Shown: in pieces, positions 1-9,172 of the stretch
Layout: every line of letters begins with the position of its first letter
How positions within the stretch are numbered: the first letter of the stretch is position 1
Origin: Synergistaceae bacterium UBA6083
Lineage (GTDB): Bacteria > Synergistota > Synergistia > Synergistales > 79-D21
Reading direction: 5' to 3'
NCBI GenBank assembly: GCA_002436015.1
Contig: DIXJ01000002.1
Coordinates: forward strand, 1-64,000
Length of the DNA stretch: 64,000 nucleotides
Program-made: the position numbers and the translations under genes
The notes under the pieces: generated by a model
Databases searched by the model: none
Told to the model about the DNA's origin: nothing
What the model saw: the letters and a program-made list of their open reading frames with translations, nothing else

Positions 1-1063
1 GAACTTCCGCTTCACCGCGAAGTGGTCCGAAGATGGGGGCTATGTTGACCCAACCGGCTCGAGCAACGCGTGGGGCGTCGACCAGGATTCCAACTGGTCG
101 GTTGACCGCTTCCGCTGGAACATCGTGAAGTACGTCGACGACAAGGTCACGCTGAACGTCCGGCTGCAGGGTGCCGGCGGCGCCGACCTGGCGGTCGTCC
201 GGGCCTACGCGACGATCCAGTTCCCGTGGGACATGACGGTCAACATCGGCCGCTTCCCGCTCGACTGGGAAGCTGACTTCTACGCCACGGACTTTGCCGG
301 CTACAACATGAACGACGCCTACGTCACCGACTACGACCCGCTCGCCACGGCGATCTGGTTCAACAAGCCCTTCTCCATGGGCAATTTCGAGATGTTCGTC
401 GCCCATGACGAGGACGATAATGCTGGCGATTACTACCGCTACGGCGCCCGCCTGGCCTTCGACGTAAACGAGAACCTCTCTGCGGCCGTCAACTACGTGA
501 AATATGACTGGAACGGACATCCGGATCTGAGTACCCTGTGGGGCGACCTCATCGTCAACTTCAACGAGAACATCGCCTTCAAGGCTCAGTACTTCACGCA
601 GGACGGCGATTCGGGTTATCCTTTTGGAGACGCCTGGAAGGCCATCGTGCAGGTCAACCAGGACATGCTGAAGTTTACCGACCTGTGGGTTGAGTATGCG
701 CAGATCGATGAGAACTTCGTGTTCGCGAATGCCGATCCCTACGCCTGGGCTGCCAAGGCAAGCCTGTTCGGCGCCATGGGAATTGCCACCGACCATTTTA
801 GCTTTGCCCCGACGGACACGAACGTCCTGAACATCGTCGCGAAGCAGAAGTGGAACGACCAGTGGTGGACGTATGTCCGCTACATCAACGTCGATGCCGA
901 TGACGATTTCCTTAGTTACAAGGGCTACACCGGAAGCGTCCGCTACAACTACACCCCGAACCTCTGGTTCGAAGTCGGCTACGACATGATCGACAGCGAA
1001 GCTCTGGATGACTTCGACTGGGACGACAACATGGTGTGGTTCCGCACCACGGTCAACTTCTAG
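1..1063 (+). CDS. Outer-membrane beta-barrel porin, C-terminal part
   Basis: The gene is open at the left edge; translation from base 2 runs to the TAG at 1061-1063, giving about 353 residues. The protein is rich in aromatic and acidic residues in alternating short strands, with no transmembrane helices. It ends in a terminal phenylalanine after alternating residues (WFRTTVNF), the classic last strand of outer-membrane porins. In Synergistota such barrels usually carry an N-terminal SLH domain that tethers the outer membrane to the cell wall; that part would lie off the window. Its likely role is as a general porin. It is followed at once by a strong terminator, so it ends its own transcript. 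Confidence 0.75.
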   Translation, partial: NFRFTAKWSEDGGYVDPTGSSNAWGVDQDSNWSVDRFRWNIVKYVDDKVTLNVRLQGAGGADLAVVRAYATIQFPWDMTVNIGRFPLDWEADFYATDFAGYNMNDAYVTDYDPLATAIWFNKPFSMGNFEMFVAHDEDDNAGDYYRYGARLAFDVNENLSAAVNYVKYDWNGHPDLSTLWGDLIVNFNENIAFKAQYFTQDGDSGYPFGDAWKAIVQVNQDMLKFTDLWVEYAQIDENFVFANADPYAWAAKASLFGAMGIATDHFSFAPTDTNVLNIVAKQKWNDQWWTYVRYINVDADDDFLSYKGYTGSVRYNYTPNLWFEVGYDMIDSEALDDFDWDDNMVWFRTTVNF

Positions 1064-1077
1064 GAAAACCCGCAGTC

Positions 1078-1112
1078 AAAGGGGGGCCGGCTTGAGCCGG
1101 TCCCCCTTTCAT
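1078..1112 (+). terminator. Rho-independent terminator of the porin gene
   Basis: An inverted repeat of about 14 bp (AAAGGGGG, CCGGCT against AGCCGG, CCCCCTTT) with a tiny loop starts 15 bases after the porin stop codon and is followed by a T-rich stretch. The A-rich left arm means it could also serve the minus-strand maturase gene that ends at 1131. Confidence 0.8.
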
Positions 1113-1130
1113 TTTTCTGTGCTTTTTCGC

Positions 1131-2285
1131 TCAGATGTGTTCCGTGAAGTACTTGAAGAACCGCTTGTATCCCTCGCAGAGGTAATTCTTTCCCTCCTGC
1201 CCGCCAGGGGAGCGCAGGATCCGGTCCTTGGGGCAGCCGCCGAAACAGAGCCTGACGTAGGGGCAGGAAAAACATTCCCGGGGCAAGCCGTAGGCCTTGT
1301 GCATGCCGAAGCGCCGGTTTTTCTCCGCCAGTTCGCCCAGGGGCGTTTCTAGGATGTTTCCCAGCCGGTAATTTTCAAAGGCGTAGCGGTCGCAGGCATA
1401 GACGTCCCCGTTTGCCTCGACGGACGCGGCATGGCCGCACAGGGCGTCGTGGACGCAAAGGCCCCCCGGTTTGCCCCGCAGGTTGCCGATCGTCACTTCG
1501 AACAGCTGCACGAATTTCTTCCCGCGGTCCAGTTCCTTCCACCGGTCGAAAACGCCGCAGAGAAAATCCCCGTAATCTCCGGGTGTCACTGAAAAAGGGG
1601 CCACTTCCCGCTGGAAGAAGGAACTGTGGCTTCCCGGCGGCATGCCGAAACGCTGGCCGTCGTCGATTTCGTAAACGGACCCTGTCGTCTCGACGACGGG
1701 CAAAAACTGCATGAAGTCGGTGAATTGCCTGAGGAAATCGTAGACCTCCCGGGGGTGCCCGGAGTTGGCCGCGTTCACGGTCGTCAGGGTGTTGAAGCTC
1801 ACCCGGTGCCTCCGAAGCCGCTCGATCCCCTCCATGGCCTCGCCGAACGATCCCCCGCCCGGCCCTGTCCGGTAGACGTCGTGCAGTTCCCTTGGGCCGT
1901 CGAGGCTGACGCCCAGCAAAAACCCGTTTTCCGAGAAGAAGCGGCACCACTCGTCGTCCAGGAGCGTGGCGTTGGTCTGCAGCGTGTTGACGACCTTCCG
2001 GTCCTGCCCGTACCGCCTTTCCAGCTCCATCGCCTTCCGGAAGAACCCGACTCCCGCCAGGGTCGGCTCGCCTCCATGCCAGGCGAACTCGACGGTCGCG
2101 TCCCTGCCGTTGATCTCGAGGTTCTGCCGGACATAAGCCTCGAGGACCGTTTCGGTCATCCGTGGATTTTCCTGGCGGAGAAGTCCCTGCTTGTCCGCGT
2201 AATAGCAGTACTTGCATTCCAGGTTGCAGTGTCCGCTGACGACCTTCGCCATGACGGCGAAGGTCCGGGTTTCATTCCCGGCCAT
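1131..2285 (-). CDS. Anaerobic sulfatase-maturating radical SAM enzyme
   Basis: Radical SAM protein of 384 residues from ATG 2285. The CxxxCxxC cluster motif is present as CNLECKYC near residue 20. It is followed by HGGEPTL, typical of the anSME group. The C-terminal third has the SPASM-type cysteine set (CVHDALCGHAAS, CSCPYVRLCFGGCP-like), which holds two further Fe-S clusters. Known members oxidise a Cys or Ser in the sulfatase active site to formylglycine without oxygen. The start codon lies inside the end of the sulfatase gene (14-base overlap), so the two are translationally coupled and this enzyme very probably serves that sulfatase. A longer upstream reading frame exists, but ATG 2285 has the AAAGGGA ribosome site. 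Confidence 0.88.
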   Translation of the reverse strand: MAGNETRTFAVMAKVVSGHCNLECKYCYYADKQGLLRQENPRMTETVLEAYVRQNLEINGRDATVEFAWHGGEPTLAGVGFFRKAMELERRYGQDRKVVNTLQTNATLLDDEWCRFFSENGFLLGVSLDGPRELHDVYRTGPGGGSFGEAMEGIERLRRHRVSFNTLTTVNAANSGHPREVYDFLRQFTDFMQFLPVVETTGSVYEIDDGQRFGMPPGSHSSFFQREVAPFSVTPGDYGDFLCGVFDRWKELDRGKKFVQLFEVTIGNLRGKPGGLCVHDALCGHAASVEANGDVYACDRYAFENYRLGNILETPLGELAEKNRRFGMHKAYGLPRECFSCPYVRLCFGGCPKDRILRSPGGQEGKNYLCEGYKRFFKYFTEHI

Positions 2286-4077
2286 CGTTCCCTTTCCGGG
2301 TTCGGACGCCTGCCAGCAGCGCCCCGAGCGGCAGCAGGAGGAGCAGTCCGGCCGCGGAAGCCGTTCCCGCATCGCAGCCGCTCCTGTCGCCGTTTTCATC
2401 GTCAATCACCAGGGGTTCACCCGTGTAGGCCTCTATCGCCTCGATGACCTCCGAACCGTCGTCATGGCCGATTTCCCGGTCGATCAGGCCGTTCAGCATG
2501 GAATTGAGCCTCGTGATCAAAAGCGCGTTTGAGACGGGATCGTTAGCCAGGTTGTTCATTTCCTCCGGGTCCTCCTGGAGGTCGTAAAGCTCGATGTCGT
2601 TGTCCCTCAGGAGCTCGTAGAGGTTCCGGGGCTTGTTGAAATCGGCGGAGAAATACCGCGCGAACTTGTACCTCTCGGTGATGATCGCCCTGACGAACCC
2701 GCGGACATCGGTGTCGAAGGTATAGACGATGTGTCCCTCCGGGCCGAGGCTGCCCTGGGCCATGGTCATGGAGATCATCTCGAAGCAGAACAGGGCCGCG
2801 TCGCGCACCGATTCCGCTTTCCCGTCCACCAGTTCCATGAGGTTTTTCCCGCAGAGCCCGTGGGTGATGGCGGCCTTCCGCGAGGGGCTGATGTTCGTCA
2901 TGTGGACGAATGTCGGCGCAAGGTCGATATGGCTCGTCACCGACGAAACGGACCGCCCTCCGGGAACTTCCGGGTGGACGATGACGAGGGGGACGTGGAT
3001 GTTGTCCTCGTAGATGAATCCTCCCTTGCCCTTGAGGTTGTGGGCGCCCCCCATCTCCCCGTGGTCGGCCGTGAAGACGACGATGGTGTTGTCCAGCATG
3101 CCGAGGTCGACGAGCGATTGCAGGATGTTCCCGAGGTGGTTGTCGCTGTCCTGGATGCAGTTGAAATAGAAGTCCCGGAAGTCCTTCCAGCCTTCGGCCG
3201 TCGTGACGGAGCCGGTCTGCCTCTCCCACCGGGCCTTGTAGGCCCCGATGGCGGCGGGCAGCGTGCCGTCGTGCAGGTCCTGGTTCCAGGAACCCGGGAT
3301 CTCGACATCGTAGGATTTCCGGTAAAGCTCGTCGTCCGGCGGGCCGCCCACCTCGACCATCCCATGGAACGTCGGGTCGGTGTTGTAGTACATCACGTCG
3401 TGGGGGTTGATCAGGTTGACGGCGAGGAAGAAGGACTGGCCGGCCGAGTTCCTTTCAACTCCCTTGTTCTGAAGCCAATCGGCCGCTGCGCCCTCGATTT
3501 CCCCGTCACGCTCGTACCCTTCGTGCATCGTGCCGACATAGTCGCCGGAAACGTTCCAGTCCGCGAAACCGTAGCCCTCCAGGTCCGTCAGGGGGTCCTC
3601 GTCGTCATCCCCGAGGATGCTGGCGTTTCCCATGTGCAGCTTGCCCTTGTAGGCGGTGTAGTAGCCTGCCGAGCGCATCCTGTCGCCGACGGTCGTGAGC
3701 TCCTCGGAAAGGGCCCCCTGCCAGTCGAAGTCCGTGTTGTCGATCAGCTTCGTGTCGGTGATGTGGGTTCCCGTGTAGATGACGGACCGGGAGGAGGTGG
3801 ACATGGTGGCGCAGGCGTAATGCTTTTCGAACGTCGTGCCGAGCTCCGCCAGGAGTTGCCGCGCCTCGTAGGCCGAGCCTTCCGGGAATTGCTGGAAATG
3901 GTGCTCCTGGTCGGTGATGATGAAGACGATGTTGTAGTTGCCGTCAGCGTTCAGCCTTGGCGTGCGTTCCAGGGTCCCGGCGACGGAAAACCCTTTCGCC
4001 TCGGCAGCCGCCCCGCACGAAGGGGCAAGCATGGACAGGGCCACGGTCGTCGCCACGAGTTTCTTCCTGATCGGCAT
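2272..4077 (-). CDS. Exported sulfatase with Ser-type active site and C-terminal sorting tail
   Basis: Sulfatase/alkaline-phosphatase fold protein of 601 residues. An N-terminal signal peptide (basic start, hydrophobic stretch to about residue 27) is followed by the metal-binding start IVFIITDQEHH. The active-site motif reads S93-T-S-S-R97-x4-TG, so the residue to be converted to formylglycine is Ser, as expected for an anSME partner, but the usual Pro/Ala two residues later is Ser. TADHGEMGG supplies the second metal ligands. The tail has SGCDAG, a hydrophobic stretch and RTRKGN, resembling the Synergist-CTERM sorting signal. ATG 4077 is preferred over a GTG 18 bases upstream because GGGGAGG then lies 9 bases before it. 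The substrate (sulfated glycan or other ester) is unknown. Confidence 0.85.
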   Translation of the reverse strand: MPIRKKLVATTVALSMLAPSCGAAAEAKGFSVAGTLERTPRLNADGNYNIVFIITDQEHHFQQFPEGSAYEARQLLAELGTTFEKHYACATMSTSSRSVIYTGTHITDTKLIDNTDFDWQGALSEELTTVGDRMRSAGYYTAYKGKLHMGNASILGDDDEDPLTDLEGYGFADWNVSGDYVGTMHEGYERDGEIEGAAADWLQNKGVERNSAGQSFFLAVNLINPHDVMYYNTDPTFHGMVEVGGPPDDELYRKSYDVEIPGSWNQDLHDGTLPAAIGAYKARWERQTGSVTTAEGWKDFRDFYFNCIQDSDNHLGNILQSLVDLGMLDNTIVVFTADHGEMGGAHNLKGKGGFIYEDNIHVPLVIVHPEVPGGRSVSSVTSHIDLAPTFVHMTNISPSRKAAITHGLCGKNLMELVDGKAESVRDAALFCFEMISMTMAQGSLGPEGHIVYTFDTDVRGFVRAIITERYKFARYFSADFNKPRNLYELLRDNDIELYDLQEDPEEMNNLANDPVSNALLITRLNSMLNGLIDREIGHDDGSEVIEAIEAYTGEPLVIDDENGDRSGCDAGTASAAGLLLLLPLGALLAGVRTRKGNDGRE

Positions 4078-4167
4078 CGTTTGATTCCTCCCCACTGCAA
4101 GATGGTTGCGAACCGGGACGGTGGATCCTGGACAGGAGTGGAATAGGATACGTCTAATAGATTAATA

Positions 4168-4197
4168 TTGAAAATAAGTTTATGGAAAACCTATTAA
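4168..4197 (+). promoter_or_regulatory. Probable sigma-70 type promoter for the DMT transporter
   Basis: TTGAAA (4168-4173) and TATTAA (4192-4197) are separated by 18 bases in an AT-rich spacer between divergent genes. The match is moderate. The sulfatase promoter must lie in the same 150-base spacer on the other strand, but I see no clear boxes for it. Confidence 0.4.
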
Positions 4198-4228
4198 AGA
4201 TTCTAGCCAATATAAGGGAGAATACAAG

Positions 4229-5086
4229 ATGACATCGCTTGCCCTTGCTCTGGTCCTCTCCTCGGCTCTCCTGCACGCATCCTGGAACCTGGTCCTGAAA
4301 AAGGCCGGGGGAGGCCCGGAATTCACGTGGCTCTTCTCCGTGGTCGCCCTTGCCCTTTTTTTCCCCGCAGCCATCCTGTCCTTTCCAGGCATTGAGGCGC
4401 TGACGCCGGCCGTTCTCGGGATCATCGCGGCTTCCTCCCTTTGCGAGACGGGCTACTACCTTGCCCTCCAGGGGGCTTACATAAAGGCGGACCTATCGGT
4501 CGTCTATCCCATCGCCCGTGGCACCGGGCCCCTGCTTGCCGTCTTCCTCGCGAGCCCCATCCTGGGAGAAACGCTGGGCCCCGGAGTGGTTTTCGGAACG
4601 ATCCTGGTCCTTTCCGGCAGCCTGTTCCTGGCCTCGCGAAAGAACCTGCCCAACGCCTTACCCCATGCTGGGGGGATCGTCCTCGGCCTGCTTGCCGGGA
4701 TCTTCATCTCCGGCTACACGCTGGTCGACAAGGCAGCCGTGTCGATGTTCCGCCTGCCGCCGATTTTCTACTTCTGGGCGGTCCTCTTTTTCCAGGTCCT
4801 GTTGCTCACTCCCTTGGCCGCGACCCGGCGGGAGGCCCTGCGGGAGGCCTGGGTTCACCGGCGCAGGGAAGCCCTCGCGATCGGGGTCCTCTGCCCTTTG
4901 GCTTACATCCTGGTCCTCTGGGCCCTCACTTTCACCCCCGTCAGCCGGATCGCCCCCAGCCGGGAAATCGGTATCGTCTTCGGTGCGTTCTTCGGGTCCC
5001 GCTTCCTGGGGGAAAAAGGGTTTCGTGGCCGCCTGCTGGCTTCCGCCGCGGTCTTCGCGGGAGTCCTCTTGCTGGCTGCCAATTGA
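4229..5086 (+). CDS. EamA/DMT-superfamily small-molecule exporter
   Basis: The 285-residue protein is almost entirely hydrophobic, with about ten membrane helices in two similar halves of five, the usual size and layout of the drug/metabolite transporter superfamily. The first half contains SVVYPIARGTGPL, the second SRIAPSREIGIVFGAFFG; both are typical of EamA repeats. Family members export amino acids or other metabolites, and the substrate here cannot be told. It stands alone between a promoter-like site and a terminator. The start ATG follows AAGGGAG. Confidence 0.8.
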   Translation: MTSLALALVLSSALLHASWNLVLKKAGGGPEFTWLFSVVALALFFPAAILSFPGIEALTPAVLGIIAASSLCETGYYLALQGAYIKADLSVVYPIARGTGPLLAVFLASPILGETLGPGVVFGTILVLSGSLFLASRKNLPNALPHAGGIVLGLLAGIFISGYTLVDKAAVSMFRLPPIFYFWAVLFFQVLLLTPLAATRREALREAWVHRRREALAIGVLCPLAYILVLWALTFTPVSRIAPSREIGIVFGAFFGSRFLGEKGFRGRLLASAAVFAGVLLLAAN

Positions 5087-5123
5087 CGAAAGGAGAGGGT
5101 AAAACCTGCCGGACACGGTTACG

Positions 5124-5159
5124 AGGCTCTTCTTCCCAACCAGGGAGAAGAGCCTTTTT
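5124..5159 (+). terminator. Rho-independent terminator after the DMT transporter
   Basis: Stem AGGCTCTTCT(T)CCC against GGGAGAAGAGCCT with the loop AACCA, then five T residues. It sits in a 323-base spacer (5087-5409), whose remainder holds an AT-rich leader with the promoter listed next; nothing else is recognisable there. Confidence 0.85.
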
Positions 5160-5288
5160 CGTTTTCGCTGCCCTGAAGCGAACTCGGGGAGGATTCCCTT
5201 GTTGCCTAAAATAAATATTAATAGGAGCAAAGTGGTTGTTTATTTGTTTTGTGAAATATAACATTATCGTTGTTTTTCTTGTTTTTCC

Positions 5289-5317
5289 TTGACAGGGTTG
5301 TTGCACCCGAATAAACT
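5289..5317 (+). promoter_or_regulatory. Promoter of the first TRAP operon
   Basis: A perfect TTGACA (5289-5294) is followed 17 bases later by TAAACT (5312-5317). The leader to the first ATG at 5410 is about 85 bases and ends in the strong ribosome site GGAGGAGGGGG. Confidence 0.6.
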
Positions 5318-5409
5318 TGAACCTATCAGACGAAACTCTTCATCTAAAGAGACGTCTTTGTGGATCGGTATTCCGATAAATTGAATGTGGTGCCGGAGGA
5401 GGGGGATGC

Positions 5410-5943
5410 ATGAACGAGGAGAGTTCGGGAGTGCTGCGTTTCGCGACAAAAATAACGGAGTTGGCTCTCTATGCCCTCATGTTGATCATCACGGTTCTCG
5501 TTTTCGTCCAGGTCATTCTCAGGTATGTCCTCAGGGCGCCCCTGATGGGAATCGAGGAACTCCTGTTTTTCCCGACGGTCTGGCTCTACATGCTGGGAGG
5601 CGTAAACGCCTCGGCCCAGGGGACGCAGATCGTCTGCCGCGTGCTGGAGGTTTTCTTCAAGAGCCGAAAGTCGATCCTTTTTGTCCGCACGGCGGGGTCC
5701 GTGATCTCGGTCGTGGTCGCCGCATGGCTCACGTACTGGGGGTACGACTACCTGCGCTACGCCCTCAGGGTCACAAGGGTCAGCGCCACGCTTTATATCC
5801 CCCTCATCTACGCGGAATGCGCCGTCTTCGTTGGGCTTGTCCTCATGACGTTTTACACGGGGCTCGAGGCGAAGAACTACTGGGGACTTTTCAACAAGAG
5901 CGAAGACGAGCTGAAAGCCGTCATCACGACCGAGAAGGATTAA
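5410..5943 (+). CDS. TRAP transporter small permease (DctQ type)
   Basis: Membrane protein of 177 residues with four predicted helices, the standard size for DctQ. The family-like stretch VFVQVILRYVLRAPLMGIEELLFFPTVWLYMLGG is broken here only for description: the key features are QVILRY near residue 35 and a W-x-Y membrane segment after the conserved acidic EE pair. DctQ bridges the large permease DctM and is needed for TRAP uptake driven by the sodium or proton gradient. It is the first gene of dctQ-dctM-dctP, with the DctM frame 13 bases downstream. Strong ribosome site before ATG 5410. Confidence 0.85.
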   Translation: MNEESSGVLRFATKITELALYALMLIITVLVFVQVILRYVLRAPLMGIEELLFFPTVWLYMLGGVNASAQGTQIVCRVLEVFFKSRKSILFVRTAGSVISVVVAAWLTYWGYDYLRYALRVTRVSATLYIPLIYAECAVFVGLVLMTFYTGLEAKNYWGLFNKSEDELKAVITTEKD

Positions 5944-5956
5944 GGGGGACTGATTC

Positions 5957-7266
5957 ATGGAAATCACGACACTGGTCACGATTACCCTGATCCTCCTGGT
6001 TTTCCTGTTGACGATGGGGGTCCCCCTCCCCTTCTGCTTTGGCGGGGCCCTCATGTTCATGAACCTGGCGGGCGGAGAATCCATGAAGGGAATGATGTTC
6101 TGGGGATTGAACCAGATCACGAACCCGGTGATTCTTTGCGTGCCGCTTTTCATTTTCGCGGGCTCGCTCATGAGCGCGAGCGGAATCGCCAAGTCACTGC
6201 TGGATTTCGTCAATGTCTTCGTGGGCCGGGTTAGAGGGGGCCTGGGTGTCGTGGCGGCGGTCAGCTGCGCGATCATCGGGGCCATATCGGGCAGCGGCTT
6301 CACGGGCGTGGCTGCCACCGGTCCCATCCTCATCCCCCGCATGGAACAGGAGGGCTATCCCAGGGGCTATGCCACAGCGCTGGTGACCGACTCCTCGATC
6401 CTCGGGCTTTTGATCCCCCCGAGCGTCACAATGATCATCTACGGATGGGTGACCGAGACCTCCATCCTGGCCTGTTTCCTTTCCACTGTCGGTCCGGGAA
6501 TCCTGGTGACGGTCCTTTTTTCCATCATCAACCTGGTCTGGGCGCGGAAATTCCCGCTTGTCCTGGAGGCTGAAGTCCACGGCATGGAGCGTCTCAAGCT
6601 GATGCTGGACCGCGGCTGGAAAGCCCTGCCGGCCCTGGCGATGCCGTTCATCATCCTCGGCGGCATCTACGGCGGCGTCATGACGCCGACAGAGGCGGCG
6701 GCTGTCGCAGCAATCTACGCCATCCCGGTTGGGTTCTTCGTCTACAAGGGACTCGACCGGAAAGGTTTCTTTTTCATTGCCAAGGAGGCAGCAACGGCGG
6801 TCGGTTCGATCATGGTCATGATCCTGTTCTGCCTGATGCTCAGCCAGGTCCTTGTGCTGGAGCAGGTTCCGCAGGCCATCGTCAAGATGATGTTCGGCAT
6901 CACCCAGAGCAAGGTTCTCCTCCTCATCCTCATCAACCTTCTCCTGTTCGTCGTGGCATGATCGTCAACGACCTCACGGGCATCATCCTCACGGCCCCGC
7001 TGCTCCTGCCTCTCGTGGTGGCCATGGGAATCCACCCCATCCACTTCGGTGCCATCATCGGGGTGAACCTGGCTATGGGGGGTGTGACGCCTCCCTACGC
7101 CAGCATCCTCTACCTGGGCATGCGCATCGGGAAGGTGGAGTTCCTGGACATCCTCAGGCCCGCCATGACTTTCCTGATCCTGGGTTACGTCCCGGTGGTG
7201 TTCCTGACGACTTTCTGGCCCGACTTGTCCATGTGGCTGCCGAGGGTCATGGGTTTCGTTCGCTGA
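5957..7266 (+). pseudogene. TRAP transporter large permease (DctM type), split by a one-base frameshift
   Basis: The first 334 codons match the N-terminal three quarters of a DctM permease (many helices, IIGAISGSGFTGVAATGP, LIPPSVTMIIYG). The frame closes at TGA 6959-6961 straight after LLLFVVA. The missing C-terminal 102 residues (MIVNDLTGIILTAPLLLPLV onward, including GGVTPPYA) continue in the next frame from 6958. Related proteins read FVVGM at this place, so one G appears to be missing from GTGG(G)CATG near 6954. The second piece has an ATG overlapping the stop (ATGA), so reinitiation might still make two halves. It is either a real lesion or a sequencing error; the flanking dctQ and dctP genes look intact. 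Confidence 0.8.
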
Positions 7267-7410
7267 TTGCAGGAGGGAAAAGCCATGGGTAAGGCCGGAA
7301 GCCTGCCAGGCCTCTTCGGCAGTCCAGTTGCCTCGGCGGTAGTTTCGATTTCGTGTAGGCATATCCTGTAACGGAACGGCAACACCAAATCACTGGAGGA
7401 GGGATTGAGA

Positions 7411-8427
7411 ATGAAGAGATGGGTTTACGGGTTCATGGTACTTGCCCTTGTGGCGGGGCTGGTCGCTGCGTTGCCGTTCCCGGCGGAGGCGAAGGACTTC
7501 AACTTCAAGATCTCGCATATTCGCCCTGCGGATACGGCGATCGACCTGGACGTCAAGTGGCTCGATGCGGAGCTGCAGAAAGCTTCCAACGGCCGCATCA
7601 AGCTGTCGATCTTCCCCGCAGGACAGCTCGGGGACTACACGGTCGTACAGGAACGGGTCGGTGTCGGAGCCGTCGACATGGCGGTCCAGCCCATGGGAGC
7701 AGCCTCCGACAAGCGCATGCTCGTTTCCAGCTTCCCCTACCTGGCCGATAGCTGGGCCTCCGCCCGGAAGATCTACGTCACGGGCAGCCCGCTGATGAAA
7801 GAGGTCGGGGTTCTCCTGGAAAAGCAGAACATCAAGCTGGTCGCCGTCTGGCCGGTGTACTTCGGAGGCGTCGCCCTGAAGAAGATGCCCGCGGCTCCAA
7901 TGGACCCGAACGTGGCGCAGAACGTCAAGGTCCGCGTTCCCCCCATCAAGTCCTACCAGGTCATGGCTGAAGCCTTCGGGTACCAGGCGACGCCGCTGCC
8001 CTTCTCCGAGACCTTCACTGCGGTCCAGACGGGCATCGTCGACGGGGCCATCGGGGCCGGAGCGGAAGGCTACTACGCGAACTTCAGGGACGTCATCAAG
8101 TACTACCTGCCGATCAACACCCACTTCGAGCAGTGGTACCTGGTCATGAACCTCGACCTGTGGAAGTCCCTGCCGAAGGCTGACCAGGAGGTCATGACGA
8201 AAGTGACGCAGGCTTGGGAGAAGCGCCGCTGGGCGGCCGCCGAGAAAGACCAGGCCTACAACGAGAAGCGCCTCGCGGAGTACGGCATCAAGGTCCTGAG
8301 GCCGACCATCAACCAGATCGCGGCCTTCACGAAGAAGGCCCGCAGCACCGTGTGGCCGCAGATCAAGGGAGACGTCGGGGCGGCATACTTCGACAACCTG
8401 CTGAAAGAGATGAACATCAAGCAGTAG
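7411..8427 (+). CDS. TRAP transporter substrate-binding protein (DctP type)
   Basis: The 338-residue secreted protein has a signal peptide (basic start, hydrophobic core, cut near AEA-KDF at about residue 26). The mature part has the DctP fold features: ISHIRPADTAIDLD at the start, a Lys/Arg-rich AGQLGDYTVVQERVGVGAVDM segment, and the ETFTAVQTGIVDGAIG motif that leads into the ligand cleft. It would deliver an organic acid or amino-acid derivative to the DctQM pair upstream. ATG 7411 follows GGAGGAGGG; an earlier in-frame TTG is less likely. A 144-base spacer separates it from dctM. Confidence 0.88.
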   Translation: MKRWVYGFMVLALVAGLVAALPFPAEAKDFNFKISHIRPADTAIDLDVKWLDAELQKASNGRIKLSIFPAGQLGDYTVVQERVGVGAVDMAVQPMGAASDKRMLVSSFPYLADSWASARKIYVTGSPLMKEVGVLLEKQNIKLVAVWPVYFGGVALKKMPAAPMDPNVAQNVKVRVPPIKSYQVMAEAFGYQATPLPFSETFTAVQTGIVDGAIGAGAEGYYANFRDVIKYYLPINTHFEQWYLVMNLDLWKSLPKADQEVMTKVTQAWEKRRWAAAEKDQAYNEKRLAEYGIKVLRPTINQIAAFTKKARSTVWPQIKGDVGAAYFDNLLKEMNIKQ

Positions 8428-8444
8428 GGGCAACGAGAAGAAAG

Positions 8445-8472
8445 CGGGGGGGCGGGGAAACCCGCCCCCCCG
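8445..8472. terminator. GC-rich hairpin between convergent genes
   Basis: A perfect 12-bp stem, CGGGGGGGCGGG against its complement with a GAAA tetraloop, lies between the convergent dctP and XRE-cupin genes. There is no long T tract, so its role as a two-way terminator is inferred from position. Confidence 0.6.
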
Positions 8473-8490
8473 GATTAACAGGCTTTGGGC

Positions 8491-9102
8491 CTAGGGATTG
8501 CGCGGAATGGCAATCATCAGCGCGATGCACTTGTCGGGGCCCAGCGCCCGCCCGCCGTGGGAAATGGTTGCGTCGACGAAGAGGCAGTCGCCGGGTTCCA
8601 GTTCATACCGGTTCTCACCGCAGAAAAATTCCAGCCGTCCCTGGAGGATGTAGAGGAATTCTTCCCCTTCGTAGTTGAACCCGGGCGAAGTGCGGGGCGG
8701 ATTCGGGAGCGGTTCGTAGGTCAACAGGAAGGGGCTCCAGGCCTTGTTGGGCCAGTTGGAACCGAGAGACTCGAAATGGTATCCGTGCGGTGTCTTGCGA
8801 TGGGGGGCAGGTTTCTTTTCATCCTTGCGCACGAGCACGAAGTGGACGTCTTCTCCTTCCTTGAGCAGTTCGCTCAAGGGGATTCCAAGCGTTCGTGCCA
8901 CCTTGATATAGGTGGAGATCGAAGAAGTCACCTTGCCGTTCTCGATCTTGGAAGCCAGGGCCTTGGAAATCCCGGCTTCGTAGGCAAGGGTCTCCAGGGT
9001 CATGCGTGCATTGAGCCGCAAGTTCCGGACCCGTCGACCGATGATGAACTCCATGTTCTTTCCTTCGATGTCATCCGTGTTGTTATCTTGAAAAATAGGC
9101 AT
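8491..9102 (-). CDS. XRE-family regulator with C-terminal cupin sensor
   Basis: The N-terminal helix-turn-helix (IGRRVRNLRLNARMTLETLA, then GISKALASKIENGKV) covers roughly residues 20-75. A cupin_2 barrel occupies the C-terminal half (EEFLYILQGRLEFFCG, LEPGDCLFVDA, HGG). This architecture is common for local regulators that sense a small metabolite. The gene is divergent from the grdE-like gene with only about 70 bases between them, so it very probably controls that reductase operon and its own expression. ATG 9102 is preceded by GGAGG; an internal ATG at 9054 with GAAGGAAAG is an equally possible start. Confidence 0.82.
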   Translation of the reverse strand: MPIFQDNNTDDIEGKNMEFIIGRRVRNLRLNARMTLETLAYEAGISKALASKIENGKVTSSISTYIKVARTLGIPLSELLKEGEDVHFVLVRKDEKKPAPHRKTPHGYHFESLGSNWPNKAWSPFLLTYEPLPNPPRTSPGFNYEGEEFLYILQGRLEFFCGENRYELEPGDCLFVDATISHGGRALGPDKCIALMIAIPRNP

Positions 9103-9172
9103 TGAACGGGCCTCCATTCCTAGAGGAAGTTTAACATATTAGGCCATTGTGGCGAGTGAAGAGGTGATCCCC

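Noticed and set aside
6959..6961. TGA inside the first dctM gene as a second selenocysteine codon
   Set aside because: The downstream family sequence continues in another frame, so this is a frameshift; no hairpin with a GGU loop follows.
7284..7370. 28-codon frame with a good ribosome site between dctM and dctP
   Set aside because: Composition is that of a spacer, no similarity to known peptides, and nothing but the ribosome site supports it.
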